Source: Rhizobium oryziradicis (lineage in GTDB: Bacteria; Pseudomonadota; Alphaproteobacteria; Rhizobiales; Rhizobiaceae). From it: DNA of 64,000 nucleotides. Under the pieces are notes generated by a model. The model was not told the DNA's origin. It searched no databases and saw only the letters and a list, made by a program, of their open reading frames with translations. This document shows positions 17,726-27,266 of the stretch, piece by piece (the stretch's first letter is position 1; every line of letters begins with the position of its first letter). Made by a program: the position numbers and the translations under genes. The stretch spans positions 709,132-773,131 of the forward strand of contig NZ_MKIM01000028.1 of assembly GCF_001939045.1 (NCBI RefSeq), in the 5' to 3' direction.

Positions 17726-19135
17726 ATGACGACCGCACAAGATATTTTGAAGCAAATCAAAGACAATGACGTCAAGTTCGTTGATCTTCGCTTTACCGAC
17801 CCAAAGGGTAAACTCCAGCACGTCACCATGGATGTCGTCTGTGTTGACGAAGACATGTTTGCCGATGGCGTGATGTTTGACGGTTCATCCATCGGTGGAT
17901 GGAAGGCAATCAACGAATCAGACATGGTGTTGATGCCAGACGTCGATACGGTTCATATGGACCCGTTTTTCGCGCAGTCCACCATGGTTATCCTCTGCGA
18001 TATTCTCGATCCGGTTTCGGGCGAAGCCTACAGCCGCGATCCGCGCGGTACAGCCAAGAAGGCTGAAGCCTACCTGAAGGCATCCGGCATCGGCGACACC
18101 GTTTTTGTTGGCCCAGAAGCTGAATTCTTCATTTTTGACGATGTGAAGTATAAGGCCGATCCATACAACACAGGCTTCAAACTGGATTCGACCGAGCTGC
18201 CATCCAACGATGACACTGATTACGAGACCGGCAATCTTGGCCACCGTCCACGCGTCAAGGGCGGCTATTTCCCGGTTCCGCCAATCGACAGCTGCCAGGA
18301 CATGCGCTCCGAAATGCTGACCGTGCTGTCCGAAATGGGCGTCACGGTTGAAAAGCACCACCATGAAGTGGCTGCCGCCCAGCACGAACTTGGTATCAAG
18401 TTTGATACGCTGGTGCGCAATGCCGACAAGATGCAGATCTATAAGTATGTGGTGCATCAGGTTGCCAACGCTTATGGCAAAACGGCCACCTTCATGCCAA
18501 AGCCAATTTTTGGCGATAACGGCTCGGGCATGCACGTTCACCAGTCGATCTGGAAAGATGGCAAGCCAACCTTCGCAGGCGATGAATATGCCGGCCTGTC
18601 GGAAAGCTGCCTCTATTACATCGGCGGCATTATCAAGCATGCCAAGGCGCTGAACGCTTTCACCAACCCCTCCACAAACTCTTACAAGCGTTTGGTACCG
18701 GGTTATGAAGCACCTGTGCTGCTGGCCTATTCAGCCCGCAACCGCTCTGCCTCTTGCCGTATTCCTTATGGCAACAATCCGAAGGCAAAGCGCGTTGAAG
18801 TGCGCTTCCCCGACGCAACTGCCAATCCTTACCTCGCTTTTGCGGCCATGCTGATGGCTGGTCTTGATGGCATCAAGAACAAGATCCATCCCGGCAAGGC
18901 CATGGATAAGGATCTCTATGATCTGCCACCAAAGGAACTCAAGAAGATCCCAACCGTTTGCGCATCGCTGCGTGAAGCGCTGGATAGCCTCGACAAGGAT
19001 CGCAAGTTCCTGACAGCCGGTGGCGTGTTTGATGACGATCAGATCGATGCCTTCATCGACCTGAAGATGCAGGAAGTCATGCGCTATGAAATGACCCCGC
19101 ATCCCGTAGAATTCGATATGTACTACTCGATTTGA
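17726..19135 (+). CDS. glnA: Glutamine synthetase type I
   Basis: A 469-residue dodecameric enzyme that makes glutamine from glutamate, ammonia and ATP. It is of the GSI-beta type: the adenylylation site is Tyr398 in [11 protein letters not shown], equivalent to E. coli Tyr397. Active-site segments include [36 protein letters not shown] and [24 protein letters not shown] gives a good ribosome site 8 bases before the ATG. It follows glnB by 60 bp, and a strong terminator follows it. Confidence 0.98.
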   Translation: MTTAQDILKQIKDNDVKFVDLRFTDPKGKLQHVTMDVVCVDEDMFADGVMFDGSSIGGWKAINESDMVLMPDVDTVHMDPFFAQSTMVILCDILDPVSGEAYSRDPRGTAKKAEAYLKASGIGDTVFVGPEAEFFIFDDVKYKADPYNTGFKLDSTELPSNDDTDYETGNLGHRPRVKGGYFPVPPIDSCQDMRSEMLTVLSEMGVTVEKHHHEVAAAQHELGIKFDTLVRNADKMQIYKYVVHQVANAYGKTATFMPKPIFGDNGSGMHVHQSIWKDGKPTFAGDEYAGLSESCLYYIGGIIKHAKALNAFTNPSTNSYKRLVPGYEAPVLLAYSARNRSASCRIPYGNNPKAKRVEVRFPDATANPYLAFAAMLMAGLDGIKNKIHPGKAMDKDLYDLPPKELKKIPTVCASLREALDSLDKDRKFLTAGGVFDDDQIDAFIDLKMQEVMRYEMTPHPVEFDMYYSI

Positions 19136-19159
19136 TCAGACGGACATTCCAACGCAATC

Positions 19160-19187
19160 AACCGGCGGCCATACCGCCGGTTTTTTT
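19160..19187 (+). terminator. Rho-independent terminator after glnA
   Basis: ACCGGCGG / CCGCCGGT with a short loop is followed by seven T residues, 25 bp past the glnA stop. Confidence 0.9.
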
Positions 19188-19220
19188 ATTCATATCAGAA
19201 AATTAACGGATTTATTTAAT

Positions 19221-20153
19221 ATGCAGGATGAGAAAAAGAGACCCATCACTTTCGACTGGATTCTGTTTTTTGCAGCGCCCTGCCTGTTCTCATCCAATCT
19301 CATTTTCGGCCGTGGTATTCAGGGCGAGATTGGGCCTTTTATCACCGCCTTTATCCGTTGGGCTGGGGCGCTGCTGCTGATTGCGCCGCTGATCTACCAA
19401 GACCGCCGCGCATGCCTTGCCTTCATTCGCCACCATACGCTGCTTTGGCTGATGCTTGGCATTCTGGGCATGGGCATTTGTGGGGGCTTCGTTTATTGGG
19501 CGCTGACGGTAACCACCGCATCAAACGCAACCCTGATTTACACCACATCATCCCTGTTTATCATTCTGTTTCAATGGATGTTTCAGGGTCGCCGATTGAT
19601 CGTTCGGGAGATTTTAGGAATGATGATCGCGTTTACCGGCGTGGCAGTCATTGTTCTTAAAGGCGATGTTGGCGCACTTCGCCACCTGCACTTTAATATC
19701 GGCGACCTGGGCATGTTAGCAGCGGCCATTGCCTTCGCGGTCTATTCCATGCTGCTGCGCCATCCCGCCGTATCAACCGTTGCACCCTTCTCGCTTTTCG
19801 GCTTGCTGGCATTGTCAGGTGCTCTGGTCTTGCTGCCTCCCGCCCTTATTGAAGTGGCCCAAGGGGGGCTGTTACCAACCACAGGGACCTCCTATATCAA
19901 ACTTGCGGGCATCATTGTCTTTGCTTCCATCATGGCATTTTACAGCTTCCAGCATTCTGTTCGGGTGTTTGGTCCGGCCATGGCGGGCACAACGCTCTAT
20001 CTCATGCCACCCGTCTCCATTATCATGGCGGTTCTGTTTCTTGGTGAGAGATTTGAGTCCTATCATGCAGTGGGTATTGCCCTGGTCATGGCAGGCGTTA
20101 TCTTGGCCACAGCACCCATCACTGTTTTCAAATCGAAAAAAACAGTTTTATGA
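19221..20153 (+). CDS. EamA/DMT-family transporter
   Basis: A 310-residue inner-membrane protein with about ten hydrophobic segments in two EamA repeats, the drug/metabolite transporter layout. Typical pieces are TASNATLIYTTSSLFIILFQWMF at the end of the first repeat and AGTTLYLMPPVSIIMAVLFLGE in the second. It is likely an exporter of a small metabolite; the substrate cannot be read from the sequence. It starts just past the glnA terminator, so it has its own promoter. Two further EamA proteins of the same length lie in the next 11 kb but are only distantly similar to this one. Confidence 0.88.
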   Translation: MQDEKKRPITFDWILFFAAPCLFSSNLIFGRGIQGEIGPFITAFIRWAGALLLIAPLIYQDRRACLAFIRHHTLLWLMLGILGMGICGGFVYWALTVTTASNATLIYTTSSLFIILFQWMFQGRRLIVREILGMMIAFTGVAVIVLKGDVGALRHLHFNIGDLGMLAAAIAFAVYSMLLRHPAVSTVAPFSLFGLLALSGALVLLPPALIEVAQGGLLPTTGTSYIKLAGIIVFASIMAFYSFQHSVRVFGPAMAGTTLYLMPPVSIIMAVLFLGERFESYHAVGIALVMAGVILATAPITVFKSKKTVL

Positions 20154-20171
20154 CAAACATTGATCAAAGGT

Positions 20172-20200
20172 CTTGATGTTTGCCATCTTCTCTCCCAAAT
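20172..20200 (+). promoter_or_regulatory. Candidate sigma-32 heat-shock promoter of hspQ
   Basis: CTTGATG, 15 bases, then CCCAAAT resembles the RpoH pattern CTTGAAA-N11-16-CCCCATNT. It lies 25 bp before the hspQ ATG. It matches in both core boxes but is not exact. Confidence 0.45.
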
Positions 20201-20224
20201 ATTGAGGGGAAAGGAAACCAAGCC

Positions 20225-20554
20225 ATGAAAGAACGTAGCGCTAAATTTGGCATCGGTGACATTGTCCGCCACAAGATTTTTCCGTTTCGCGGCGTTGTTT
20301 TTGATGTCGACCCAGAGTTTTCCAACACTGATGAATGGTGGGAGTCTATTCCGGCTGAAATTCGGCCTGTGAAAGACCAACCATTCTACCATCTTTTGGC
20401 CGAGAATGACGAAACAGAATATGTTGCTTACGTCTCGGAACAAAATCTGGAGCAGGATGAAAGCGGTAAGCCGCTTAGAAATCCCCATATTCAGGCGATT
20501 TTTGTCGAAGAACAATCGGGGCATTTCAAGCCGCGCGCAAATTTCGCGCATTAA
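20225..20554 (+). CDS. hspQ: Heat shock protein HspQ
   Basis: A 109-residue protein of the HspQ/YccV family, a small hemimethylated-DNA-binding-like fold that acts as a heat-induced adaptor or enhancer for Lon protease in enterobacteria. Motifs include FGIGDIVRHKIFPFRGVVFDVDP, here only partly quoted from the family pattern, then DEWW, QPFYHLLAEN and YVSEQNL. The ATG at 20225 follows AAAGGAAA; the longer start is not supported. A candidate heat-shock promoter lies directly upstream. Confidence 0.92.
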   Translation: MKERSAKFGIGDIVRHKIFPFRGVVFDVDPEFSNTDEWWESIPAEIRPVKDQPFYHLLAENDETEYVAYVSEQNLEQDESGKPLRNPHIQAIFVEEQSGHFKPRANFAH

Positions 20555-20617
20555 GGTGATGTAGAGAACCGACTCCCATTTTCGGTTCCATGCCGTCACC
20601 CTTCGCTGAAATAGCAT

Positions 20618-20646
20618 AAAAAAGGCCCGGAAAACCGGGCCTTTTT
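20618..20646. terminator. Bidirectional terminator between hspQ and ialB
   Basis: AAAAAGGCCCGG / CCGGGCCTTTTT with a 4-nt A loop has T-runs on both strands and serves both convergent genes. Confidence 0.9.
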
Positions 20647-20663
20647 CTGTAGAATAATAAGAG

Positions 20664-21296
20664 TTATTTGCTCTGCTTGGCGGCCTTTTGCGCGTCTTCC
20701 AGAGCCTTCTGGGCTTCTGCATTCTTTTTCTGCATGGCTTCTTCGAGCAAACGCTGACGCTCTTGCGCCTGAGACTGCGTGATGGCCTTGCCATCGTAAG
20801 AGCCGGTGAAACCTTCAAGCGAGATCTTGATTGGGTTTGGTACACGGCGGAAGTTGATGGACGTGAACACAACTTCGTGACCCTTCTTGAGGGCAGCAAT
20901 CATTGCATCCGTCATTGGAACTTCAGCTGTGCAACGGTCTGCAAAACATACAGCGTAATCGAGCTTTTGGCCCTTGCCGCCGTCGATCTGCATCATCACG
21001 CCCGGAGGAATCAAACGAGCAGACGGCACGGACACCTGCATCAATTTGCGGCTGACCTTACCTTCAACGGTGATCAGGCCTACAGCAATCACCATCTGGC
21101 GGTTCTGGGCCAACTGGATGTTTTGCACAGAGCAAATATCATTGTCTTCCTGCTTGGAGCAGGTCTTGAACCAGCCCTGCGGCGGCAAACCACCGTCACC
21201 AGCGGCCTCTTGAGCGAAAGATACGCCTGCAAAGCCTGCTGTGAATACGGACGCGGCGATGACCGCACGCGCAGTCTTGGTTGCTTTAAACATCAT
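20664..21296 (-). CDS. Invasion-associated locus B (IalB) family protein
   Basis: A 210-residue exported protein. A Sec signal peptide ends at about residue 29 (AGFAGVSFAQ). The IalB core includes GWFKTCSKQ, ICSVQNIQLA, PPGVMMQIDGGK and YAVCFADRCTAEVPM, with four conserved cysteines likely forming disulfides in the periplasm. A charged Glu/Lys/Ala-rich helical tail follows (about 175-210). The family was named from Bartonella, but it is widespread in Hyphomicrobiales without implying virulence. It has its own promoter region, divergent from the binding protein at 21562. Confidence 0.88.
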   Translation of the reverse strand: MMFKATKTARAVIAASVFTAGFAGVSFAQEAAGDGGLPPQGWFKTCSKQEDNDICSVQNIQLAQNRQMVIAVGLITVEGKVSRKLMQVSVPSARLIPPGVMMQIDGGKGQKLDYAVCFADRCTAEVPMTDAMIAALKKGHEVVFTSINFRRVPNPIKISLEGFTGSYDGKAITQSQAQERQRLLEEAMQKKNAEAQKALEDAQKAAKQSK

Positions 21297-21561
21297 AACG
21301 AGATCCGTCTCCTGAAATCTTTGTCGAACCGCAGCTCAGACCCGATTAGCTCGGTCCATTTACGCATCACCTGGGTTTCAATTGAGGCAAATAGATGACC
21401 TGTGCTTTCTGGCCAATCTGTTAGCGCGCATTGCTACAAATTTCCAGTGCTTCTTGGCCATTAAATGACATATGCCCGAATTCTCGCAATAGCGATTGGA
21501 TTTCCACCAGTTCGTGATATTTTGCCGCGAATTCCAGAATATTGATTTGAGAGGAAATGGT

Positions 21562-23382
21562 GTGCGGCACCTTTTGTTGACCCTACTGGTCCTGCCGTTT
21601 TGCGGTATTTTCACGCCCTCAGTTGTGAAAGCGTCACCGGTCTACGGCATTTCCATGCATGGCCAACCAGCCCTGCCAGCCAATTATCAGCATTTTCCCT
21701 ATGTGAACCCCGAGGTCAAAAAGGGTGGCAAGATTGCCTATGGCGTGGTGGGAACGTTTGATAGCCTTAATCCCTTTGTTATCAAAGGCATGCGCACCAC
21801 AGCTCGCGGCATTTGGGACCCAGAATACGGCAATTTATTCTATGAAACGCTGATGACGCGCTCGGCTGCCGAGCCTTTCTCACTCTATGGTCTGCTGGCA
21901 GAAAGTGTGGAGTGGGATGATGCCCGCAGCTTCATTCAATTCAATCTCAATCCGAAGGCAAAATGGCAGGACGGCCAGCCGGTGACACCGGAAGATGTGA
22001 TCTTTTCCTTCCAGATTTTGCAGCAAAAGGGCCGCCCACCCTTTAACAAGCGGCTGGATACTGTTTCCAAAATGGAAAAGGTCGGCGAGCACAGCGTGCG
22101 CTTTACCTTCAACGACAAGGCTGATCGCGAAACACCGCTGATCATTGCCGCTTCCACGCCGATTTTGCCGAAACACGCCATCAACCCGGACAAATTTGAA
22201 GAAAGCTCACTCACAACCCCGGTGGGTTCCGGGCCTTACAAGATCAAGGAGATTCGCCCCGGTGAGCGAATCACTTACGAGCGAGATCCGAATTATTGGG
22301 GCAAAGACATTCCCGCCAAAGTCGGCTTCGACAATTATGACGAGATCAGCATCACCTATTTCCTGCAAGACAGCACGCTGTTCGAGGCCTTCAAAAAAGG
22401 TGAGGTCGATATCTATCCCGATGGTGACACCAGCCATTGGACGCGTTCTTATAATTTCCCGGCCGCCAATTCTGGCGATGTGCAGCGCGACACATTCACA
22501 CCCCAGCTCCCCACAGGCATGCTTGGATTTGTGTTCAACACCCGCCGCCACACATTTGCCGATGTGAAAGTGCGCGAAGCGCTGACCTTGGCATTCGACT
22601 TTGAATGGGTGAACAAGAACCTCTATGGCAACGCCTTCAAGAGAACAGAAAGCTATTGGCAGAACTCGGCTCTTGGCGCTTTTGGCCATGCCGCCGATGA
22701 TCGCGAATTGAGCATTTTGGGTGCTGCCAAAGATAAGATTGCCCCGGAAATTCTGGCTGGAACCTATACCCTGCCGATCTCGGACGGCTCTGGTGCCGAC
22801 CGCAATGTGCTGCGTCAGGCTGTTGCTTTGCTCAGTCAGGCTGGCTACTCCATCAACGATGGCAGAATGGTTGATGCCTCGGGCAAGCCCCTTTCTTTCG
22901 AAGTCATGACCCAAAATGATGGACAGGAAAAAATGGCTTTGGCCTATCAGCGCACGTTGCGGCTGATTGGAATCAATATGACCATCCGCACCGTGGATGA
23001 TGCGCAATATCAGGCGCGTTCGAACAGCTTCGACTATGACATGATCGTCAAGTCCTACCCCTCTTCGCTCTCGCCGGGCGCTGAGCAGTTCAATCGCTGG
23101 GGCTCGGCCTCACGCGACCAGCAGGGCAGCTTCAATTACGCGGGCGTTGCCAACGCTGATATCGACCGGATTCTTAAAGATATTGTTGATGCCAAAGGCC
23201 TGGAAGATTTTCAGGCCTCGGTGCGCGCTCTTGATCGGCTTTTGGTGGCAGGGCATTATGTGGTGCCACTCTACTATAGTAACGAACAACGGCTGGCCCG
23301 CTGGAAGCGGATCAGCAGGCCAGATCAGGTGCCCCTGCAGGGCTACCAACTTCCCACATGGTGGGATGCACGCGCTCAATAA
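21562..23382 (+). CDS. ABC transporter periplasmic substrate-binding protein, family 5
   Basis: A 606-residue extracellular solute-binding protein of the SBP_bac_5 (peptide/oligopeptide) type. I use GTG 21562 because GAGAGG lies 7 bases upstream and it gives a normal signal peptide (RHLLLTLLVLPFCG...VVKAS); the ATG at 21496 would bury it. Family pieces include GGKIAYGVVGTFDSLNPF, TPEDVIFSFQIL, PVGSGPYKI and FDFEWVNKNLYGN. It resembles YejA-type proteins. No permease or ATPase gene is adjacent, so it is an orphan whose partners lie elsewhere. Confidence 0.88.
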   Translation: MRHLLLTLLVLPFCGIFTPSVVKASPVYGISMHGQPALPANYQHFPYVNPEVKKGGKIAYGVVGTFDSLNPFVIKGMRTTARGIWDPEYGNLFYETLMTRSAAEPFSLYGLLAESVEWDDARSFIQFNLNPKAKWQDGQPVTPEDVIFSFQILQQKGRPPFNKRLDTVSKMEKVGEHSVRFTFNDKADRETPLIIAASTPILPKHAINPDKFEESSLTTPVGSGPYKIKEIRPGERITYERDPNYWGKDIPAKVGFDNYDEISITYFLQDSTLFEAFKKGEVDIYPDGDTSHWTRSYNFPAANSGDVQRDTFTPQLPTGMLGFVFNTRRHTFADVKVREALTLAFDFEWVNKNLYGNAFKRTESYWQNSALGAFGHAADDRELSILGAAKDKIAPEILAGTYTLPISDGSGADRNVLRQAVALLSQAGYSINDGRMVDASGKPLSFEVMTQNDGQEKMALAYQRTLRLIGINMTIRTVDDAQYQARSNSFDYDMIVKSYPSSLSPGAEQFNRWGSASRDQQGSFNYAGVANADIDRILKDIVDAKGLEDFQASVRALDRLLVAGHYVVPLYYSNEQRLARWKRISRPDQVPLQGYQLPTWWDARAQ

Positions 23383-23437
23383 TCCGAGCAGACTTTTTTG
23401 AAGGGCCTAAGCCCCACTCCCAACAGGAGCGTAATCT

Positions 23438-24109
23438 ATGCAACGTATTACTATTGATCTCGTATCTGACGTCGTGTGCCCATGGTGCTACGTCGGAAAG
23501 GCCCGTCTGGAACTGGCCATTGCCGAAGTGCAGGACGAAGTCGGCATTGATATCAATTGGCGTCCCTATCAGCTCAATCCCGATTACCCGCCAGAAGGCG
23601 TTGACCAGCAGGTGGAGCTGGCGAAGAAACTTGGCGGCAAAGAAAATATGGATCGTGGCCATGCGCAGCTCTCGGCCATGGGCAAGGAGATCGGCATCAA
23701 TTTCGATTTCGACGCCATCAAAATCGGTCCTAATACGCTTGATGCCCACCGCCTCATCCACTGGGCAGGTGTAGAAAGCCGCGACATACAGGACAAGGTG
23801 GTCTCGGCTCTGTTCAAGGCCAATTTTGAGCAGGGGCGCAATATTGGTGATCATGCGGTTCTGGTGGAGATTGCCAAAGAGGCCGGTCTGGATGGTGCGC
23901 TGATCGAACGCCTGCTTGCCAGTGATTCGGACCGAGATATGGTGTTGAGCGAAATCGAAGCCGCCAAGGACATGGGCGTTAACGGCGTGCCATTTTTCAT
24001 CATCGACCAGAAATATGCCGTCAGCGGTGCACAGCCGCAAGATGTGCTGGCCAATGCGTTTCGCGAAATCGCCGCCGAGAAAGCCGCGGAACAAAGCAAA
24101 CTGAATTGA
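23438..24109 (+). CDS. DsbA-family (FrnE-like) oxidoreductase
   Basis: A 223-residue thioredoxin-fold protein with the redox-active motif CPWC at about residues 14-17 (SDVVCPWCYVGK) and a helical insertion. VNGVPFFIID near residue 180 is the cis-Pro loop. There is no signal peptide, so it is cytoplasmic, like FrnE and 2-hydroxychromene-2-carboxylate isomerase relatives rather than periplasmic DsbA. CAGGAG precedes the ATG. It follows the binding-protein gene by 55 bp and is followed by an EamA exporter; a shared transcript is possible. Confidence 0.9.
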   Translation: MQRITIDLVSDVVCPWCYVGKARLELAIAEVQDEVGIDINWRPYQLNPDYPPEGVDQQVELAKKLGGKENMDRGHAQLSAMGKEIGINFDFDAIKIGPNTLDAHRLIHWAGVESRDIQDKVVSALFKANFEQGRNIGDHAVLVEIAKEAGLDGALIERLLASDSDRDMVLSEIEAAKDMGVNGVPFFIIDQKYAVSGAQPQDVLANAFREIAAEKAAEQSKLN

Positions 24110-24168
24110 CCTAAGGCAAGATCAGCCATAATCACTGTTCGTCTCCCTCCCCCAGGACAAGCCGAATC

Positions 24169-25101
24169 GTGACATCTGATAAAACTTCGCGCGGGATTTT
24201 TCTCGCTTTTGCGGCGTTTGCCGCCTATGCCTTCAGCGATGCTTCTGTGAAGCTCGTTGAAGGCCGGGTCAGCCCGTTTGAGTCTGCCTTCTTCGGCTCA
24301 CTTTTTGGCATGCTGGCCCTGCCATTTTTGCTCAAAAAAGGCGACAAAATCACCGACATCGTCAAAACAAACGCGCGAGGGCTTTGGCTGACGCGGTTTG
24401 TGGCCTCTGGCACCAGCGCCATTGGTGCGGTGACCGCCTTTACGCATCTTTCCATGGCTGAGGCTTTCTGCCTCATCTTCCTGCTGCCGTCTTTCGTCAC
24501 CATTATGTCAGTGATTTTCTTGAAGGAGCAGGTCGGAATCCGCCGCTGGAGCGCGGTCATCATCGGCTTCATTGGTGTGATGATCGTGCTTCGCCCCGGA
24601 TTTCGCGAGCTTTCCGTCGGCCATCTTGGTGCCGTGATTGGCGGACTTGGCGGCGCGGTCAGCATCGTCATTTATCGCGCCGTTGGTCCGCGCGAAAAAG
24701 GTGTTTCGCTCTACGGTGCAGGCGCGCTTGGCACCATTACCATCTCGGGAATTTGCATGCTGCACAGCTTTACCTGGCCGCAAGGCACAGATTGGCTGCT
24801 TTTGATGAGCTATGGTTTGCTTGCCGCACTGGCAACCGTGTTGATGATGTTTGCGACAAAATCTGCGCCAGCGGCCGTGCTGGGTCCAACACAATATAGC
24901 CAGATGCTGTGGGCAATCTTGCTTGGCTATCTGGTCTTCGGGGATAAGGTTGATATTCCGATCATTCTCGGTAGCCTGCTGATTATCGGCTCCGGCCTGA
25001 TAACCCTGTCACGCGAGAAAACCCGTGGCGTGCCGCTGCCGCCATCTGTGGCTTCAGGGCCACAAGCCAGCCTGTCAACGACAGAAGACAATCTGGATTA
25101 A
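24169..25101 (+). CDS. EamA/DMT-family transporter
   Basis: A 310-residue membrane protein with ten predicted segments in two EamA domains and a polar C-terminal tail of about 30 residues. Conserved pieces are AFSDASVKLVEGRVSPFE at the start and SMAEAFCLIFLLPSFVTIMS at the end of repeat one. The start codon is GTG, preceded by AGGA. It is of the same subgroup as the exporter at 29813 and less like the one at 19221. The substrate is unknown. Confidence 0.87.
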   Translation: MTSDKTSRGIFLAFAAFAAYAFSDASVKLVEGRVSPFESAFFGSLFGMLALPFLLKKGDKITDIVKTNARGLWLTRFVASGTSAIGAVTAFTHLSMAEAFCLIFLLPSFVTIMSVIFLKEQVGIRRWSAVIIGFIGVMIVLRPGFRELSVGHLGAVIGGLGGAVSIVIYRAVGPREKGVSLYGAGALGTITISGICMLHSFTWPQGTDWLLLMSYGLLAALATVLMMFATKSAPAAVLGPTQYSQMLWAILLGYLVFGDKVDIPIILGSLLIIGSGLITLSREKTRGVPLPPSVASGPQASLSTTEDNLD

Positions 25102-25154
25102 GCAAGCCCTCCTGCCCCAAAAAAAGCCACCGCTTTAAGGGCCCCAATGAAAAG

Positions 25155-25173
25155 CCGCCCCGTTAAGGGGCGG
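25155..25173. terminator. Terminator between EamA exporter and hlyU
   Basis: CCGCCCC-GTTAA-GGGGCGG is a 7-bp GC stem with ATTTTA on the plus side and CTTTT on the minus side, so it can serve both convergent genes. Confidence 0.7.
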
Positions 25174-25177
25174 GATT

Positions 25178-25504
25178 TTACGTGCTGCGTGTTTTCTCGC
25201 CATCGGCAAACAGCGCCGGTCCATTCTGATCAATAATCATTTTTGCCTTGCGCAAGGTGCAATCCTGCGCATCCTCTTTTGAGGTAAACAGATCGGCGCG
25301 AATGAATGTACGGGTCAGGATTTCGCCATTCACGTCCTTTTCGATGCGCCCCGCCAGCCGCAATTGGTTGCCCTCACGCAAAGGCTCAACATAGATGCGG
25401 CAGTCGCCGTGCAAAACCGGCTCAGAGGGCTGTGCCTGTTTTTCTTCAGAACCGGACGATGCGCCCGAAAATGCCGAGAGAAGCTTTTTAAAAAATGCAG
25501 CCAT
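25178..25504 (-). CDS. HlyU family protein
   Basis: A 108-residue protein of the HlyU family (Pfam HlyU type, not the Vibrio ArsR-like HlyU regulator). The core reads GRIEKDVNGEILTRTFIRAD, followed by F-T-S-K-E-D-A and KAKMIIDQNGPALF. The start at MAAFFKKLLSAF gives the typical short amphipathic N-terminus; the longer ORF is not supported. Function is unproven, although databases call it a transcriptional activator. It stands alone. Confidence 0.8.
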   Translation of the reverse strand: MAAFFKKLLSAFSGASSGSEEKQAQPSEPVLHGDCRIYVEPLREGNQLRLAGRIEKDVNGEILTRTFIRADLFTSKEDAQDCTLRKAKMIIDQNGPALFADGEKTRST

Positions 25505-25735
25505 TAGATACGCCTCATGCCTGTCACAGCACAATTTTAAACGCCACTTCAGCGCCTGCAATTTGCCACAACGTTACGCCGATCACACATCACTTCACCA
25601 TGGGCGGCTCAACTGATCGTGCAACATCAAAACCAGACTTGGTTTTGGCCAGACATGCACGATAAATCAAGAGCAAAACCAACGTTTGTTGAAGAACATC
25701 GCCAGCACCGGGCTGTATCATAACACGTTAAGGAA

Positions 25736-26773
25736 TCATGCCGTGGCATTTTCAGCGTCGAGCGATTTCACTGCCGTCTCGTCGGTCATCAAACGGCGAT
25801 TGCGCAAAAAGAAGCTCAAACTCCTTGGTATGCGCATGAAAAAACCGGGGTAGGCAAAGCCAAGACGCGCCAAGACCTTCAAATCCGGCAGAAAGCCTTT
25901 GGCCACGCCACGCAGCAATGCGTATATGTAAGCACCCTCGTAGAGCTTTTGGCGAAACAAGACTGTCGGCTTGTCTGCCATCAGAATAATCGGCGTGTCC
26001 TTCAAGTAATTATATTGAAGCGCCAGACATCCCTGAATAGCCACGGACTTCGGGCTATCCCACGAGACATTCGACCAATAGAGATTAACACCTTCAAGGC
26101 AGCTGACATTGATCCTTGGATCAATCACCGTGTCGTTGAACAGGCAAAGCTCGATCCAGAAAACATGGTCTTCGCCCGCACTTCGCAACTGGCCATTGAA
26201 GCGCAAATCTGCATTTTTCTTGTAGCGATAAACCACTGTGGACGTCTGTGGCGGGCATTCGCGGATCATCACCTCAGCCATCTCGCCCTTGCGGACCGCA
26301 TGATAGCCGTCTTTGGCGATCGAGCTGCTGTTTTCTGCAAGCGCCCGCCGTGTCAGCGGTAAGCCCACGAAATAATCGGGGTAATGTTTGCCACGCACGT
26401 GGTTACAGAAGAAGAAATCGCCATGTTCCAGTCCATTCAGCGCCCGCTCAAGATGATCGTCATGCCAAACATCATCCGAATCGAGAAAGGCAACGTAGTC
26501 GACAGGCGTTGATTCCAGAAAATCCAGCGCCATGTTGCGCGCTTCCCCGGGGCCGCCATTTGATTTTTCCAAAAGCGTCAGAAAAAATGCCACGCCGGGG
26601 TCAAAATCCGCCAGTTCCTGTTTTGTCGAGATCGGCGAACTGTCATCTACAATGATCACGCGCAAATCCAGGTTGCGATTAACCTTTTGTGCCTTCACGG
26701 ACTCGAGCGCCCGGCAAAGAATGCCACGTTCCTTTTGAAAGAACGGAATGATGACGGCAACCTTGATATTCAT
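25736..26773 (-). CDS. Family 2 glycosyltransferase
   Basis: A 345-residue GT-A fold glycosyltransferase. The N-terminus VAVIIPFFQKERGILCRALES is the family's opening, and VDYVAFLDSDDVWHDDHL carries the DxD-type metal and nucleotide-sugar site at about residues 96-105. No signal peptide or clear membrane span is present, so it is cytoplasmic or peripheral. The ATG at 26773 has GAGG seven bases upstream. No other polysaccharide genes are adjacent, so the acceptor (surface polysaccharide or other) is unknown. It has a long AT-rich upstream region. Confidence 0.88.
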   Translation of the reverse strand: MNIKVAVIIPFFQKERGILCRALESVKAQKVNRNLDLRVIIVDDSSPISTKQELADFDPGVAFFLTLLEKSNGGPGEARNMALDFLESTPVDYVAFLDSDDVWHDDHLERALNGLEHGDFFFCNHVRGKHYPDYFVGLPLTRRALAENSSSIAKDGYHAVRKGEMAEVMIRECPPQTSTVVYRYKKNADLRFNGQLRSAGEDHVFWIELCLFNDTVIDPRINVSCLEGVNLYWSNVSWDSPKSVAIQGCLALQYNYLKDTPIILMADKPTVLFRQKLYEGAYIYALLRGVAKGFLPDLKVLARLGFAYPGFFMRIPRSLSFFLRNRRLMTDETAVKSLDAENATA

Positions 26774-27266
26774 CGACACACCTCATGTTGCCTGCAGGGC
26801 ACAGAAACTCCGCCCGAGAGAAACGCAGGTTTGATCCGTTCAGCTCAGATTTGACGCTGTCACACGGCTGTGGCCCAGTGAATACTTAAATTAATTAAAA
26901 TTTAACCATATTCAAGAACGAATATCGTATAAACGATTTAAAATGACAATTATTCGTTCTGTTGCATGAAATAATGTTGAAATGAATCACAATAGTTTCA
27001 TCTTGATACATCCGTATCACAATCAGAATCCCAAATTGATACAACAATATAACTCTAAATTACATAATAAATTAAATACAACCACTTTGAATTGCACCAA
27101 GATGCACAGCGATGAAAATATTCGTTGGAATGATGATGAACACTGGCGAGCAAGATAAAGTATTTCGGGGATCATGGCGGAATGGGTGGCACAGCCCTGT
27201 TCGAAGGCGAGGGCAAATTTTCCGTGCATTTCGCAAGGGTATGTCTTATCGAAGCAATCTCGCAGT
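26774..27266. other. AT-rich divergent spacer with inverted repeats
   Basis: This gene-free stretch separates the glycosyltransferase from ilvA. It is clearly richer in A and T than its neighbours. It contains a 10-bp inverted repeat (AGAACGAATA at 26916, TATTCGTTCT at 26952) and TGATAC-ATCC-GTATCA at 27004-27019, with another TTGATAC nearby. I see no tRNA, small RNA or ORF in it. Confidence 0.5.

Noticed and set aside
27170..27260. Possible tRNA-like sequence before ilvA
   Set aside because: A GGCGGAATGGGTGGC stretch and a GTTCGAA drew attention, but no cloverleaf with a proper anticodon arm could be drawn.
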